A stretch of DNA of 9,810 bases from Brumimicrobium sp964346075. Lineage in GTDB: Bacteria > Bacteroidota > Bacteroidia > Flavobacteriales_D > Crocinitomicaceae. The notes under the pieces were generated by a model. It was not told the DNA's origin. It did no database searches and saw only the letters and a program-made list of their open reading frames with translations. The position numbers and the translations under genes are program-made. Location: contig CAYFTH010000112.1 of the NCBI GenBank assembly GCA_964346075.1, forward strand, positions 1 through 9,810, read 5' to 3'. This document shows, piece by piece, positions 1-6,966 of the stretch. The stretch's first letter is position 1, and the number at the start of each line of letters is the position of its first letter.

Positions 1-89
1 TCTTCCTTCATTTTACTATCAATTATTACAAACAGCCATTCAATAGTCTCTAAAGATGATTATAGCGGATTTAAGGTTGCAGATTTACA

Positions 90-97
90 TTAATTTG
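90..97 (+). promoter_or_regulatory. Possible -7 promoter element for the S15 hydrolase gene
   Basis: The octamer TTAATTTG differs by one base from the Bacteroidota sigma-factor -7 consensus TAnnTTTG. It would place transcription start about 20 nt before the ATG at 123. I see no TTTG or TTG at the expected -33 distance, so this is a weak call from pattern only. No Shine-Dalgarno sequence precedes the ATG, which is usual in this phylum. Confidence 0.22.
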
Positions 98-122
98 CGT
101 AAATTTCAAGTAAATCACTATT

Positions 123-2918
123 ATGAAGCTATTCACTACTCTATTCCTTTTGATGATCGCCAGTTTTTGCTGGGTTCAAAACAACAACGGCGTTATTGAC
201 GAGGTTGAAGAAATGCGTACAAAGCGCACTATCAATATTCCAACAGAAGATGGAACGCTGCTCTCCACAGATGTTTACGTCCCCGTTTTTCAGGATTCAG
301 TTTCCACTGATATTACCATTGGTGGTGCTACCTACACGGTTGAGATCATACCAAAAAACACGCAGTACGTGACTTACGATACGGCATCCATCACAAAAGA
401 GAGTTATGAGTTGCCGACGATTTTTGTACGTACACCTTACGACAAAAACAGTGATGATACAGGGGGCAATCTGTTTACTTTTCTAGGTTATTCCTATGTC
501 ATTCAAGACATGCGGGGACGCCATGAGAGTGAAGGAGTTTATTTCCCTATGTATTCAGACGCATGGGCAAAAGAGCAGTACCATCCCAACATCACTATCC
601 CAATGGATGTAACACCATCAACAGCTTCCAATAACGCGATCAAACACCACGATGGAAAAGATGCAATCTACTATTTATCGGATAGCGTGCAACGTTATTT
701 CGACACGGATGGCGATGGTATAAAGGACACCTTCAACTTATCGAATGGTAAAATGGGAATGTTTGGAGCCTCAGCTTTGGGGAATTCGCAATACCAGGGG
801 TTATCAGCTATACCTTTTACAAATCAAAACAATCCTATCAAATGCCTGGTACCCATAGTAGGGAGTAATGAACACTATAACTCTACTTTATTTCATAATG
901 GTGTATATCGCAATTCGCTTGTCAACGGATGGATTACGGGTCAGATTTTAAATGGCGTCGACAACAGTTTAAACGGAAGTGATGGGAGTATTTATAACAC
1001 TATTCACAGCCCTTCGGATTATAATTACAGCGATAATTTCGCGCTTTCTCAAGATTTGATCGATTGGTTTGTTTCCAACCCTTTAAATGGATCGCCGTCT
1101 GGTGCTTACCCGAACTCACTACTGCGAAGCGATCTAGATGCATCAATGGCGCCAGTAGATGCCATGGGGATAGCTGACAATAACGGGAATTATTCAAGGT
1201 ATAAAAATCTTAATCAACCCATGTTTCACCTCACAGGCTGGTGGGATATTTTCATCAATGGCCAAATTGAAACCTTCAATAACGCTCGAAAAACGAATCC
1301 CGGATTGCGACAGCAACTGGTTATAGGACCATGGACTCATCAAACCATCGGAGAACAAGAGGTCGGGGATGTCACCTTTCCGAGTAATGTAAAAGACATT
1401 CTCAAAGTAAGTTTGGATGTCGATCTCAATACAGCTTTGACTTCACCAGGGTTTATTAATAAGCTCTACAAATCAGAAATATTGGCCTGGTATCGCGCAC
1501 ACCTCGGAGGGAAACCCTATTTCATTATTCCTGAATCCAACGAATGGCAAGATATTGGAAGTAATCAAGCACGTATACCCTCCGAAGATTATATCATCCC
1601 CTACTATCAATTTATCAACTATATAGGTGGTGAGAGCGACCTTACAGGTGTGCCCGTAGAAATCAACATAGGTGGTAACATTTCTACGCTCAGTTATGAT
1701 ATTGCTGCTGATAACGGAGGATTTATTAATCTCGACGGTCCATTAAACGAAGTCGACACGACCTTGTTCGAAAACGAAGCGGCTGTCAAAATGTACGTAT
1801 CTGGTCCGACCAATGACCCCATCAATGCTGATCTAGGTAATTACTGGTACAAAAGAGATTCATTCCCGTTCAAAGGTGGTGTCACCGATAAAAAATATTA
1901 TTTACACAGGGATCAGACTGTCGATCATTCAGCACCGAATCAAAATGAAGGCAGTTTATCCTACCTGGCAGATCCGGATAATCCAGTAGCTACAATTGGA
2001 GGGAATAATATGATACCCAATCTTCCGAATAATTCGGGTAAGTCTCAAGGTCCTATTGATCTTACTCATCCGGATTACGTTAATTTAACGATGGACAGGA
2101 ATGATGTGCTCACCTTTGAATCTTCTCCATTTAATGATACGCTGACGGTTATCGGATTCCCTAAAGCACGTCTGCGCGCGAAAGCTTTAACCAATACTCA
2201 AAACACCATAAAAACTGATTTTGACCTGATGGTACGTGTACTCGATGTCTACCCGGACGGCCGTGAAATGCTCATTACGGAAGGCGCCGTAAACGCCAAG
2301 GCACGGGAATACGCTCTACAAATCGCTCGAGGAGATACGCTCCAAAATATTATGTTGGAAAATATTGATAACGATAGCTATTATTATTTCCATTTCGATT
2401 TGTTGCCGATCGGTCACACTTTCGGTAAAGATCACTCCATTAAGATCCTCGTCAGCAGCTCAAACTATCCGAAGTACCAAAGCAATCCACATATTCCGAA
2501 CGAATTTGGAGAATTTTTCAGGTGGTCCCCAAATTCAACGGAAACCTACAATTACCAAGGCAACAACTTATCAGCCCAAGAAGCTACAGTTACGATCGAC
2601 TTCACAGAAAACAAGCCGAATTACATCCAGCTTCCCGTCGTTGAATCCTTAACCGCAGGGATGAAGCATTCCAATACTGCATCGCGCAACACCCTCAGCA
2701 TTTATCCAAATCCAGCCACTGACAATATCCATGTGCGCGTAGAAGAAACATATACTTATGGATCTATTGAAATCTATAATAGCACGGGGAAACTCATTCA
2801 GTCTCAATCGCTCAATGGTAAGCGTTCGCTAGTGATGAGCACTGAAGGTATACCGCCTGGTTTTTACATTGTTCGACACACGGCTACAAAATCTTCGCGC
2901 AAATTGATTCTCCGATAA
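123..2918 (+). CDS. Secreted CocE/NonD-type (peptidase S15 family) hydrolase with T9SS sorting domain
   Basis: This is a 931-residue secreted alpha/beta hydrolase of the X-Pro dipeptidyl-peptidase S15/CocE superfamily, which cleaves esters, amides or acyl groups; its substrate cannot be read from the sequence. A hydrophobic signal peptide covers about residues 1-20. The catalytic domain (about 35-410) shows RTPYDK (103-108, with the oxyanion-type Tyr), the nucleophile elbow GASALG with Ser217, the acid LTGWWD with Asp375 and the base GPWTH with His406, the same order as Ser-Asp-His in cocaine esterase. About 560-840 resembles the jelly-roll C-terminal domain of the family. Residues 858-931 form a type A T9SS sorting domain (YPNP at 861, G-x-Y-I-V near the end, final KLILR). 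A DxDxDG loop (194-199) lies just before the nucleophile. It is considerably longer than the roughly 570-residue CocE because of insertions and the sorting domain. The start is the first ATG and gives a clean signal peptide. The export route is inferred from the sorting domain. Confidence 0.9.
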   Translation: MKLFTTLFLLMIASFCWVQNNNGVIDEVEEMRTKRTINIPTEDGTLLSTDVYVPVFQDSVSTDITIGGATYTVEIIPKNTQYVTYDTASITKESYELPTIFVRTPYDKNSDDTGGNLFTFLGYSYVIQDMRGRHESEGVYFPMYSDAWAKEQYHPNITIPMDVTPSTASNNAIKHHDGKDAIYYLSDSVQRYFDTDGDGIKDTFNLSNGKMGMFGASALGNSQYQGLSAIPFTNQNNPIKCLVPIVGSNEHYNSTLFHNGVYRNSLVNGWITGQILNGVDNSLNGSDGSIYNTIHSPSDYNYSDNFALSQDLIDWFVSNPLNGSPSGAYPNSLLRSDLDASMAPVDAMGIADNNGNYSRYKNLNQPMFHLTGWWDIFINGQIETFNNARKTNPGLRQQLVIGPWTHQTIGEQEVGDVTFPSNVKDILKVSLDVDLNTALTSPGFINKLYKSEILAWYRAHLGGKPYFIIPESNEWQDIGSNQARIPSEDYIIPYYQFINYIGGESDLTGVPVEINIGGNISTLSYDIAADNGGFINLDGPLNEVDTTLFENEAAVKMYVSGPTNDPINADLGNYWYKRDSFPFKGGVTDKKYYLHRDQTVDHSAPNQNEGSLSYLADPDNPVATIGGNNMIPNLPNNSGKSQGPIDLTHPDYVNLTMDRNDVLTFESSPFNDTLTVIGFPKARLRAKALTNTQNTIKTDFDLMVRVLDVYPDGREMLITEGAVNAKAREYALQIARGDTLQNIMLENIDNDSYYYFHFDLLPIGHTFGKDHSIKILVSSSNYPKYQSNPHIPNEFGEFFRWSPNSTETYNYQGNNLSAQEATVTIDFTENKPNYIQLPVVESLTAGMKHSNTASRNTLSIYPNPATDNIHVRVEETYTYGSIEIYNSTGKLIQSQSLNGKRSLVMSTEGIPPGFYIVRHTATKSSRKLILR
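693..731 (+). other. Calcium-loop-like DxDxDG insertion within the hydrolase
   Basis: Residues 191-203 of the hydrolase read R-Y-F-D-T-D-G-D-G-I-K-D-T. Asp194, Asp196 and Asp198, followed by Gly199 and Asp202, match the DxDxDG calcium-loop pattern of thrombospondin type-3, dockerin and EF-hand-like repeats. The loop sits about 20 residues before nucleophile Ser217, where typical CocE proteins have a short turn leading into the GMFG-x-S strand. Calcium binding is inferred from the motif only. Confidence 0.6.
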
Positions 2919-3117
2919 TCATCATTGATACGTAGTTTTTTAGATGTATAAAGTATACCGTGTATCCCATATATTAGTTCGACAAGAACCTCATATGCCG
3001 TTGCTATTAATACTCGGTTTTGCTTCGAACGCAACCATTTGTAACAAATTCATCAGAATTTGATCCGAACATGAAGCAATTTTAAAATAATCAAACTAAA
3101 TTCGCTAGTTAAAGGGA

Positions 3118-3645
3118 ATGACTATGGAAGAAGAAAACACATCATTGGATCAACGAAAAAGTAATGAGCGCAAACCGACATTTCTCGTCATATTGGCGGT
3201 GTTGAGTTTTATTTATTTGGCATTTTCAATTTTTGGTGCGTTAGGCTCACTTTTCACCGGACCGCTTAACACCGAACAAATGGAAGCACAAAAAGCACAG
3301 CTCTACGAATCAAAATCAACGCTTGAAGCCCAGGGGATGGACAATTTTTCGGAAATGATTGAAAAATCAATTCACTATTCCGAATATATGAATTTTGAAG
3401 CTTTTTATCTTTCTCACGCTACAAACTTGATCATTTCTTTGGTCGGTATTGTTGCTGTAATTCTTATGCTGCAACTCAAACGAATTGGTTTCCATATTTA
3501 TGTGGCTTACAGTCTATTACCGATTGTAACCATGTATATTATTACACCCATGGAGCTAATTTTAACGGTATCAGTTATCACGATGGTTGTCGTTTCAGCA
3601 CTTTTCACCATTCTCTATGGGCTCAACCTCAAACACATGAAGTAG
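3118..3645 (+). CDS. Hypothetical integral membrane protein with four predicted helices
   Basis: I do not recognise the family. The 175-residue product has a charged N-terminal tail (about 1-20), one hydrophobic helix (21-47), a soluble polar segment (about 50-98) rich in Glu, Gln and Lys, and three closely packed hydrophobic helices (100-119, 123-142, 146-168), ending in a short basic tail. It is probably an inner-membrane protein with one medium-sized loop. Two start codons lie six bases apart (3118 and 3124). The purine run AAAGGG at 3111-3116 is only one base from the first ATG but seven from the second, so translation may really begin at 3124 (Met3). The gene stands alone on its strand, 199 bp after the hydrolase gene, and converges on the DUF5522-like gene with 13 bp between stop codons. 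Confidence 0.7.
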   Translation: MTMEEENTSLDQRKSNERKPTFLVILAVLSFIYLAFSIFGALGSLFTGPLNTEQMEAQKAQLYESKSTLEAQGMDNFSEMIEKSIHYSEYMNFEAFYLSHATNLIISLVGIVAVILMLQLKRIGFHIYVAYSLLPIVTMYIITPMELILTVSVITMVVVSALFTILYGLNLKHMK

Positions 3646-3658
3646 CACTTAGCAGCAG

Positions 3659-3826
3659 TTAGCGTTTAAAGCGATCCGTTTTCGGGTCATAACCATAAGG
3701 ACAATGTTTACAACCACTTTTACAGCAATATCCCCGTTTTAGCAGGTATTGCTCAGTGAAGACGATATAACCTTCTTCGGTTTTATAATAATCGCCTTCT
3801 TCTAATGGTATTTTACGTTTAAACAT
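3659..3826 (-). CDS. Small Cys-rich DUF5522-like protein (55 aa)
   Basis: A 55-codon reading frame on the minus strand starts at ATG 3826-3824 and stops at TAA 3661-3659. The product begins MFKRKIPLEEGDYY and carries a tight cluster Y-C-C-K-S-G-C-K-H-C-P-Y-G-Y (33-46), with Cys34, Cys35, Cys39, Cys42 and His41. That layout, the EGDYY start and the short length match the small DUF5522-type proteins I know from Bacteroidota genomes. The cysteines suggest metal binding, but no function is established that I can name. It is the last of three same-strand genes, 71 bp after the beta-barrel gene. No Shine-Dalgarno sequence is present; the bases before the ATG are A-rich. Frame conservation and motif make this a real gene despite its size. 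Confidence 0.82.
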   Translation of the reverse strand: MFKRKIPLEEGDYYKTEEGYIVFTEQYLLKRGYCCKSGCKHCPYGYDPKTDRFKR

Positions 3827-3897
3827 CGTTTTAAATGTGCTAATTGTTATGCTTATGATCCATTTAGGGCATGCAGTATTTCCTATTCTACTTTTTG

Positions 3898-4497
3898 CTA
3901 AAAATCGAGCGGGAAGAAAAAGGTAACTCGATAAATAATCGGTAAGTATGCCCCCTGTGGTCCACTCTGTGGATTGGGATTCGACTTTTTAACGAAATAA
4001 TCTCTACGCAAAGGTGAAGGATTAGATGTCAACGGATCCTTCAAAGCGTCAACCACATCATATAAAATACCGAAGTTAAAGCGCACCCAATCCCATTCGC
4101 GTGATATTCCACCACCAAGAAATCCAGTCAATGTCCACTTTTTAGAAGGGTCTACAATATTGTAAGGATTTTGTAAGAGTTCAATTTCCGTACCCACGTA
4201 GAACCAATCCATAAACCGATAATGCAGAAATCCACCACCTCCAAATGTGCTCGCACTAGAGGATAGACCAGTAAAAGTGTTGTTGCTCCACATGTACTGA
4301 TAACGGAAACTCGGTCCAAACGCGACAGTTTCATCCTCAACCACAGAAAACTTTAGCCCTCCGCCAACAGAACCTCCAAGGTTGGAAAAAGACGCAGCCT
4401 GTATTTCAGCTCCAATCTCGTAGGACTTGTTTTGAGCACCTGCTATGAATGGCAGCATAGCTAAAGTTAAAACCAAAAAATGAAGTGCTTTCATCAT
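3898..4497 (-). CDS. Predicted outer-membrane beta-barrel-like protein, function unknown
   Basis: This is a 199-residue exported protein of unrecognised family. The first 21 residues form a signal peptide (hydrophobic run 4-19, cleavage likely A-G-A|Q at 21/22). The mature chain has alternating strands rich in Gly and aromatic residues, for example around 41-52, 59-70, 86-107, 121-130 and 137-147, and it ends in a hydrophobic strand finishing with Phe199. Both are usual in small outer-membrane beta-barrels recognised by the BAM machinery. Residues 150-182 are Pro/Asn/Lys-rich and probably form a loop. The gene opens with two adjacent ATG codons; either gives the same signal peptide. It lies 60 bp after the MATE gene on the same strand. 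The barrel assignment is inferred from composition, not homology. Confidence 0.65.
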   Translation of the reverse strand: MMKALHFLVLTLAMLPFIAGAQNKSYEIGAEIQAASFSNLGGSVGGGLKFSVVEDETVAFGPSFRYQYMWSNNTFTGLSSSASTFGGGGFLHYRFMDWFYVGTEIELLQNPYNIVDPSKKWTLTGFLGGGISREWDWVRFNFGILYDVVDALKDPLTSNPSPLRRDYFVKKSNPNPQSGPQGAYLPIIYRVTFFFPLDF

Positions 4498-4557
4498 CTT
4501 TTCATGCTTTTATTTTACGAAGATAAGAAAAACTCATTTCCCGCAGCGTATGATTTT

Positions 4558-5931
4558 CTACCGATCCCGATGGCGCAATCGAATCGTACGCACCTTCCAA
4601 TAGCCCAGTTTGAAATAGGTAAAAGCTGCTATACCACCCATGAGATTTGAAATCGGAAAAGCCCACCACAGTCCTACTTCAGCCATTCCCGTATTTTGAG
4701 AAAGCAGGAACGCCAGCGGAAATCGAATCATCCACAAGTTAAAAACAGAAATGAGTAAAGAAGCCTGTGTAAAACCAGCTCCATTAAATACACCGTTCAG
4801 TACCTGTTGCACACCGAGTACACCAAAGCTCGGCGCCATAATCTTAATAAATAAAGCACCGTCCTCAATGACTTGCGGATCGTTGGGCACAAAAAAAGCA
4901 GTAACAGGTTCAGCAAAAAGGAAAAGCAGTAGACCTATACTCGTTAGCCCGTACATCGCAATTTTGGCACTCAACTCCCCTACTTTTTCAGCCCGTTTGA
5001 TTTGGCGCGCACCAATATTTTGCCCCACCAGGGTTGTAGTAGCCATTGCAAAACCCAAAGCAGGTATAACGATAAGGCTCAATATCCTCACTCCTATTCC
5101 GTATGCAGCGACGACTTCGCTACCAAAACCGGTCACCAATACGATGATTACAGTCATGGCAGCCGCTCGCGTCGATTGATCAAGACTCGTTGGAATACCA
5201 ATTCGAAATAACCGTTTGGTCCATTTCCAATCGAATTTCATTTGCGATAAATGGATCTTCAATCCGCGTTTGCCGCGAAATAAAATACCTAACCCGATAA
5301 TCGCAGAAATGGCCTGTGTAGAAATACTAGCCACTGCAGCACCCTGTACACCAAATCCCGGAATAGGTCCATAACCAAAAATGAACAACGGATCCAACAC
5401 CAGATTGAGTATCACTGTTATAAGTACGACATACATCGGCAGCAAAACATCTCCAATACCTCGCATGAGTGACTGAAAAACAAAGAACATGAAGAGAAAA
5501 ATAAAACCAAACGAAGAGACCTGGAAATAATTTACGGAATCTTGTAAAATTGGTGGTTTCGCGCCAATCAATACCATCATAGGTTCTGCCAGCAGATAAG
5601 CTACTAAAGCTAAAAAGATAGAAATAATGAAGATCACGAATACCGTTTGTGAAGCGCTATAATCTACTTTCTTTTTATTTTCCGCACCAAAATATTGGGC
5701 TACAATTACGGATCCTCCGAGGGTGAGTCCGCCCCCCAATGACAACACCAGAAACAAGATCGGAAAACTAATACTTACTGAAGCCACGGCATTTGCACTC
5801 AAACGACCCAGCCAAAACGTATCAATCAATTGATATGTCGTGTGAAGCACATTCGCCAGAATAATCGGCAATGCCAGTCGTACCAAAGAATTAAGAATAC
5901 TTCCTTCTGTTAATTTCTTTTGTTGCTTCAA
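4558..5931 (-). CDS. MATE-family multidrug/metabolite efflux transporter
   Basis: This is a 457-residue inner-membrane exporter of the MATE family (NorM/DinF-like), which uses a Na+ or H+ gradient to expel cationic drugs or metabolites. About twelve hydrophobic helices are arranged as two homologous MatE halves (roughly 18-178 and 243-404). The N-terminal helix reads LALPIILANVLHTTYQLIDTF, the usual MATE opening with its conserved Pro, followed by D-x-F-W-L-G-R-L. The next loops carry G-G-S-V-I-V-A-Q-Y-F-G-A and, between helices, Q-S-L-M-R-G-I-G-D with N-L-V-L-D-P-L-F-I-F-G, all family hallmarks; the second half has the matching T-L-V-G-Q-N-I-G-A. The length is normal for the family and there is no frameshift. 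Substrate specificity cannot be inferred. It is the first gene of the minus-strand group and has a well-matched -7 box 31 bp upstream. Confidence 0.93.
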   Translation of the reverse strand: MKQQKKLTEGSILNSLVRLALPIILANVLHTTYQLIDTFWLGRLSANAVASVSISFPILFLVLSLGGGLTLGGSVIVAQYFGAENKKKVDYSASQTVFVIFIISIFLALVAYLLAEPMMVLIGAKPPILQDSVNYFQVSSFGFIFLFMFFVFQSLMRGIGDVLLPMYVVLITVILNLVLDPLFIFGYGPIPGFGVQGAAVASISTQAISAIIGLGILFRGKRGLKIHLSQMKFDWKWTKRLFRIGIPTSLDQSTRAAAMTVIIVLVTGFGSEVVAAYGIGVRILSLIVIPALGFAMATTTLVGQNIGARQIKRAEKVGELSAKIAMYGLTSIGLLLFLFAEPVTAFFVPNDPQVIEDGALFIKIMAPSFGVLGVQQVLNGVFNGAGFTQASLLISVFNLWMIRFPLAFLLSQNTGMAEVGLWWAFPISNLMGGIAAFTYFKLGYWKVRTIRLRHRDR

Positions 5932-5962
5932 ACCTCGTTACTCTTAATTTCAAACAAGAACA

Positions 5963-5970
5963 CAAAGGTA
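5963..5970 (-). promoter_or_regulatory. -7 promoter element for the MATE gene
   Basis: On the minus strand this reads TACCTTTG, an exact match to the Bacteroidota housekeeping -7 consensus TAnnTTTG. Transcription would begin around 5957 and leave a leader of about 25 nt. No TTG appears at the -33 position. That position falls in the heptamer repeat, whose first unit starts 10 bp upstream of this box. Confidence 0.5.
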
Positions 5971-5979
5971 GCGAGAATG

Positions 5980-6078
5980 TTTGGAGTGCTGAGTTTGGAG
6001 TTTGGAGTACTGAGTACTGAGTACTGAGTAACTGAGTTTGGAGTACTGAGTAGTGAGTTTGGAGTACTGAGTAATGAC
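5980..6078. repeat. Heptamer minisatellite, 14 units (TTTGGAG / TACTGAG)
   Basis: Fourteen head-to-tail units occupy 99 bp. Unit A is TTTGGAG (5 exact copies at 5980, 5994, 6001, 6037, 6058). Unit B is TACTGAG (5 exact copies at 6008, 6015, 6022, 6044, 6065). One B copy has an extra A (6029-6036). Three are variants of B (TGCTGAG at 5987, TAGTGAG at 6051, TAATGAC at 6072). All but the last unit end in GAG and every unit starts with T. The 7-bp period does not fit codons and the array lies outside genes. Slippage or recombination between units could change its length. Confidence 0.93.
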
Positions 6079-6081
6079 ATA

Positions 6082-6109
6082 TTGCGTATTCTATTTTTTT
6101 TTAAATTTT
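6082..6109 (+). promoter_or_regulatory. Possible promoter for porT and the downstream dehydrogenase gene
   Basis: A TTG at 6082-6084 and TAAATTTT at 6102-6109 are separated by 17 bp, close to the Bacteroidota layout of TTG, about 19 bp, then TAnnTTTG; the last base of the -7 box mismatches. Start would be near 6116, giving a leader of about 128 nt. AT-rich intergenic DNA gives such matches by chance, so this is tentative. Confidence 0.25.
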
Positions 6110-6243
6110 GATGGTTGCGTTTGCGGCATTCTAAATGTGCGGCGATACAATTTTATTTAGTCTACCCTCCGAGGTTGAATGATCCGATTGGAATTGCTGC
6201 CGCAGTGTAAAATAATTTCCTATATTCAACGTTTTTCTAAGGC

Positions 6244-6966
6244 ATGGTTCGAAAAATTTCCATAGTGATAATAACAGTGCTGTTCGCGACTTCAAGTTGG
6301 TCGCAGCGTCGTCCCGTCACACAGAATTATCGCAAGTTTGACCGCAAACTGATCCATTTTGGTTTTATGCTCGGTGTGAATACAGCTGATTTCTCTACGC
6401 AATATGAGCCACGTATCCTGGAGAAATATGATACCTACAGCATTAATAACCAAAGTCAACCAGGGTTTCAACTCGGAATTATCAGTTCTATGAAATTGGG
6501 CACACCGCTGATTCGTTTACGCTTTATCCCTTCATTATCTTTTCAGGAGCGCATACTGACTTATACTTATTTGAGTGATGATCCCGATGACCTGTACGAT
6601 GCAGAGGATGAACGCGTGGCTTCTACTAATCTCGACTTTCCGCTGCTGTTTAAGTTCAGAACAGAGCGCTACAATAATTTTGCAGCTTATGTTATTGCTG
6701 GCGGACAGTATACATTAGATCTTCAATCGCAAGAAGAGAAAGCACAAAAATATGCCGACCCGTTTATTAAAATTTTTAGAGACGATTTTCAAGGACAAAT
6801 CGGTGCGGGTGTCGATTTCTTTTTGCCTTACTTCAAGTTTGGAATGGAGTTAAAATTATCGCACGGTATTACGAATGCCATCATCAAAGACAATACGCGT
6901 TTGTCACAACCTATTCATGCGCTTTACAATCGCGTTTGGTGGTTTTCCTTTACATTTGAGGGATAA
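6244..6966 (+). CDS. porT: PorT-like type IX secretion / gliding motility outer-membrane protein
   Basis: This is a 240-residue exported protein matching the PorT/SprT family, a beta-barrel outer-membrane component needed for T9SS function (in Porphyromonas for gingipain export, in Flavobacterium for gliding). A signal peptide covers 1-20 (basic start, hydrophobic 6-15, cleavage near W-S|Q). Family-like segments follow in order: KLIHFGFMLGVNTADF (35-50), QPGFQLGII (72-80), LRFIPSLSFQER (92-103), STNLDFPLLFKFRTERYNNF (127-146), AYVIAGGQYTLDL (148-160), a soluble segment, then GAGVDFFLPYFKFGMELKLSHG (187-208) and the terminal strand W-W-F-S-F-T-F-E. The length is normal. Its stop codon overlaps the next gene by one base (TAATG), so the two are probably cotranscribed and translationally coupled. 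Assignment is from remembered family motifs, without alignment. Confidence 0.85.
   Translation: MVRKISIVIITVLFATSSWSQRRPVTQNYRKFDRKLIHFGFMLGVNTADFSTQYEPRILEKYDTYSINNQSQPGFQLGIISSMKLGTPLIRLRFIPSLSFQERILTYTYLSDDPDDLYDAEDERVASTNLDFPLLFKFRTERYNNFAAYVIAGGQYTLDLQSQEEKAQKYADPFIKIFRDDFQGQIGAGVDFFLPYFKFGMELKLSHGITNAIIKDNTRLSQPIHALYNRVWWFSFTFEG

Larger units (their letters stand above)
5932..6243. other. Divergent intergenic region between the MATE gene and porT
   Basis: The 312-bp gap between the MATE start (5931, minus) and the porT start (6244, plus) holds no gene. It contains a -7 box for the MATE gene, a 99-bp heptamer repeat (5980-6078), a T-tract followed by a possible porT promoter (6082-6109), and about 130 bp in which I see no further structure. 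No tRNA, riboswitch or GC-rich terminator hairpin was recognised. Confidence 0.7.

Noticed and set aside
1..10. Possible divergent gene beginning with ATG on the minus strand at 10-8
   Set aside because: Three codons are visible with no promoter match good enough to support it. ATGs farther upstream on that strand (39-37 and 90-88) run quickly into stops.
1000..1197. Open frame on the minus strand inside the hydrolase gene
   Set aside because: Antisense to a well-supported coding region with catalytic motifs; its translation shows no recognisable domain. The same applies to the frames at 2365-2652 (+), 4152-4340 (-), 4751-5179 (+), 5002-5211 (+), 7167-7520 (-), 7222-7611 (+) and 8662-8880 (-), all inside real genes in other frames.
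3038..3048. Small palindrome TTTGTAACAAA upstream of the four-helix membrane protein gene
   Set aside because: Five-base arms in AT-rich DNA are common by chance, and it does not line up with a convincing promoter.
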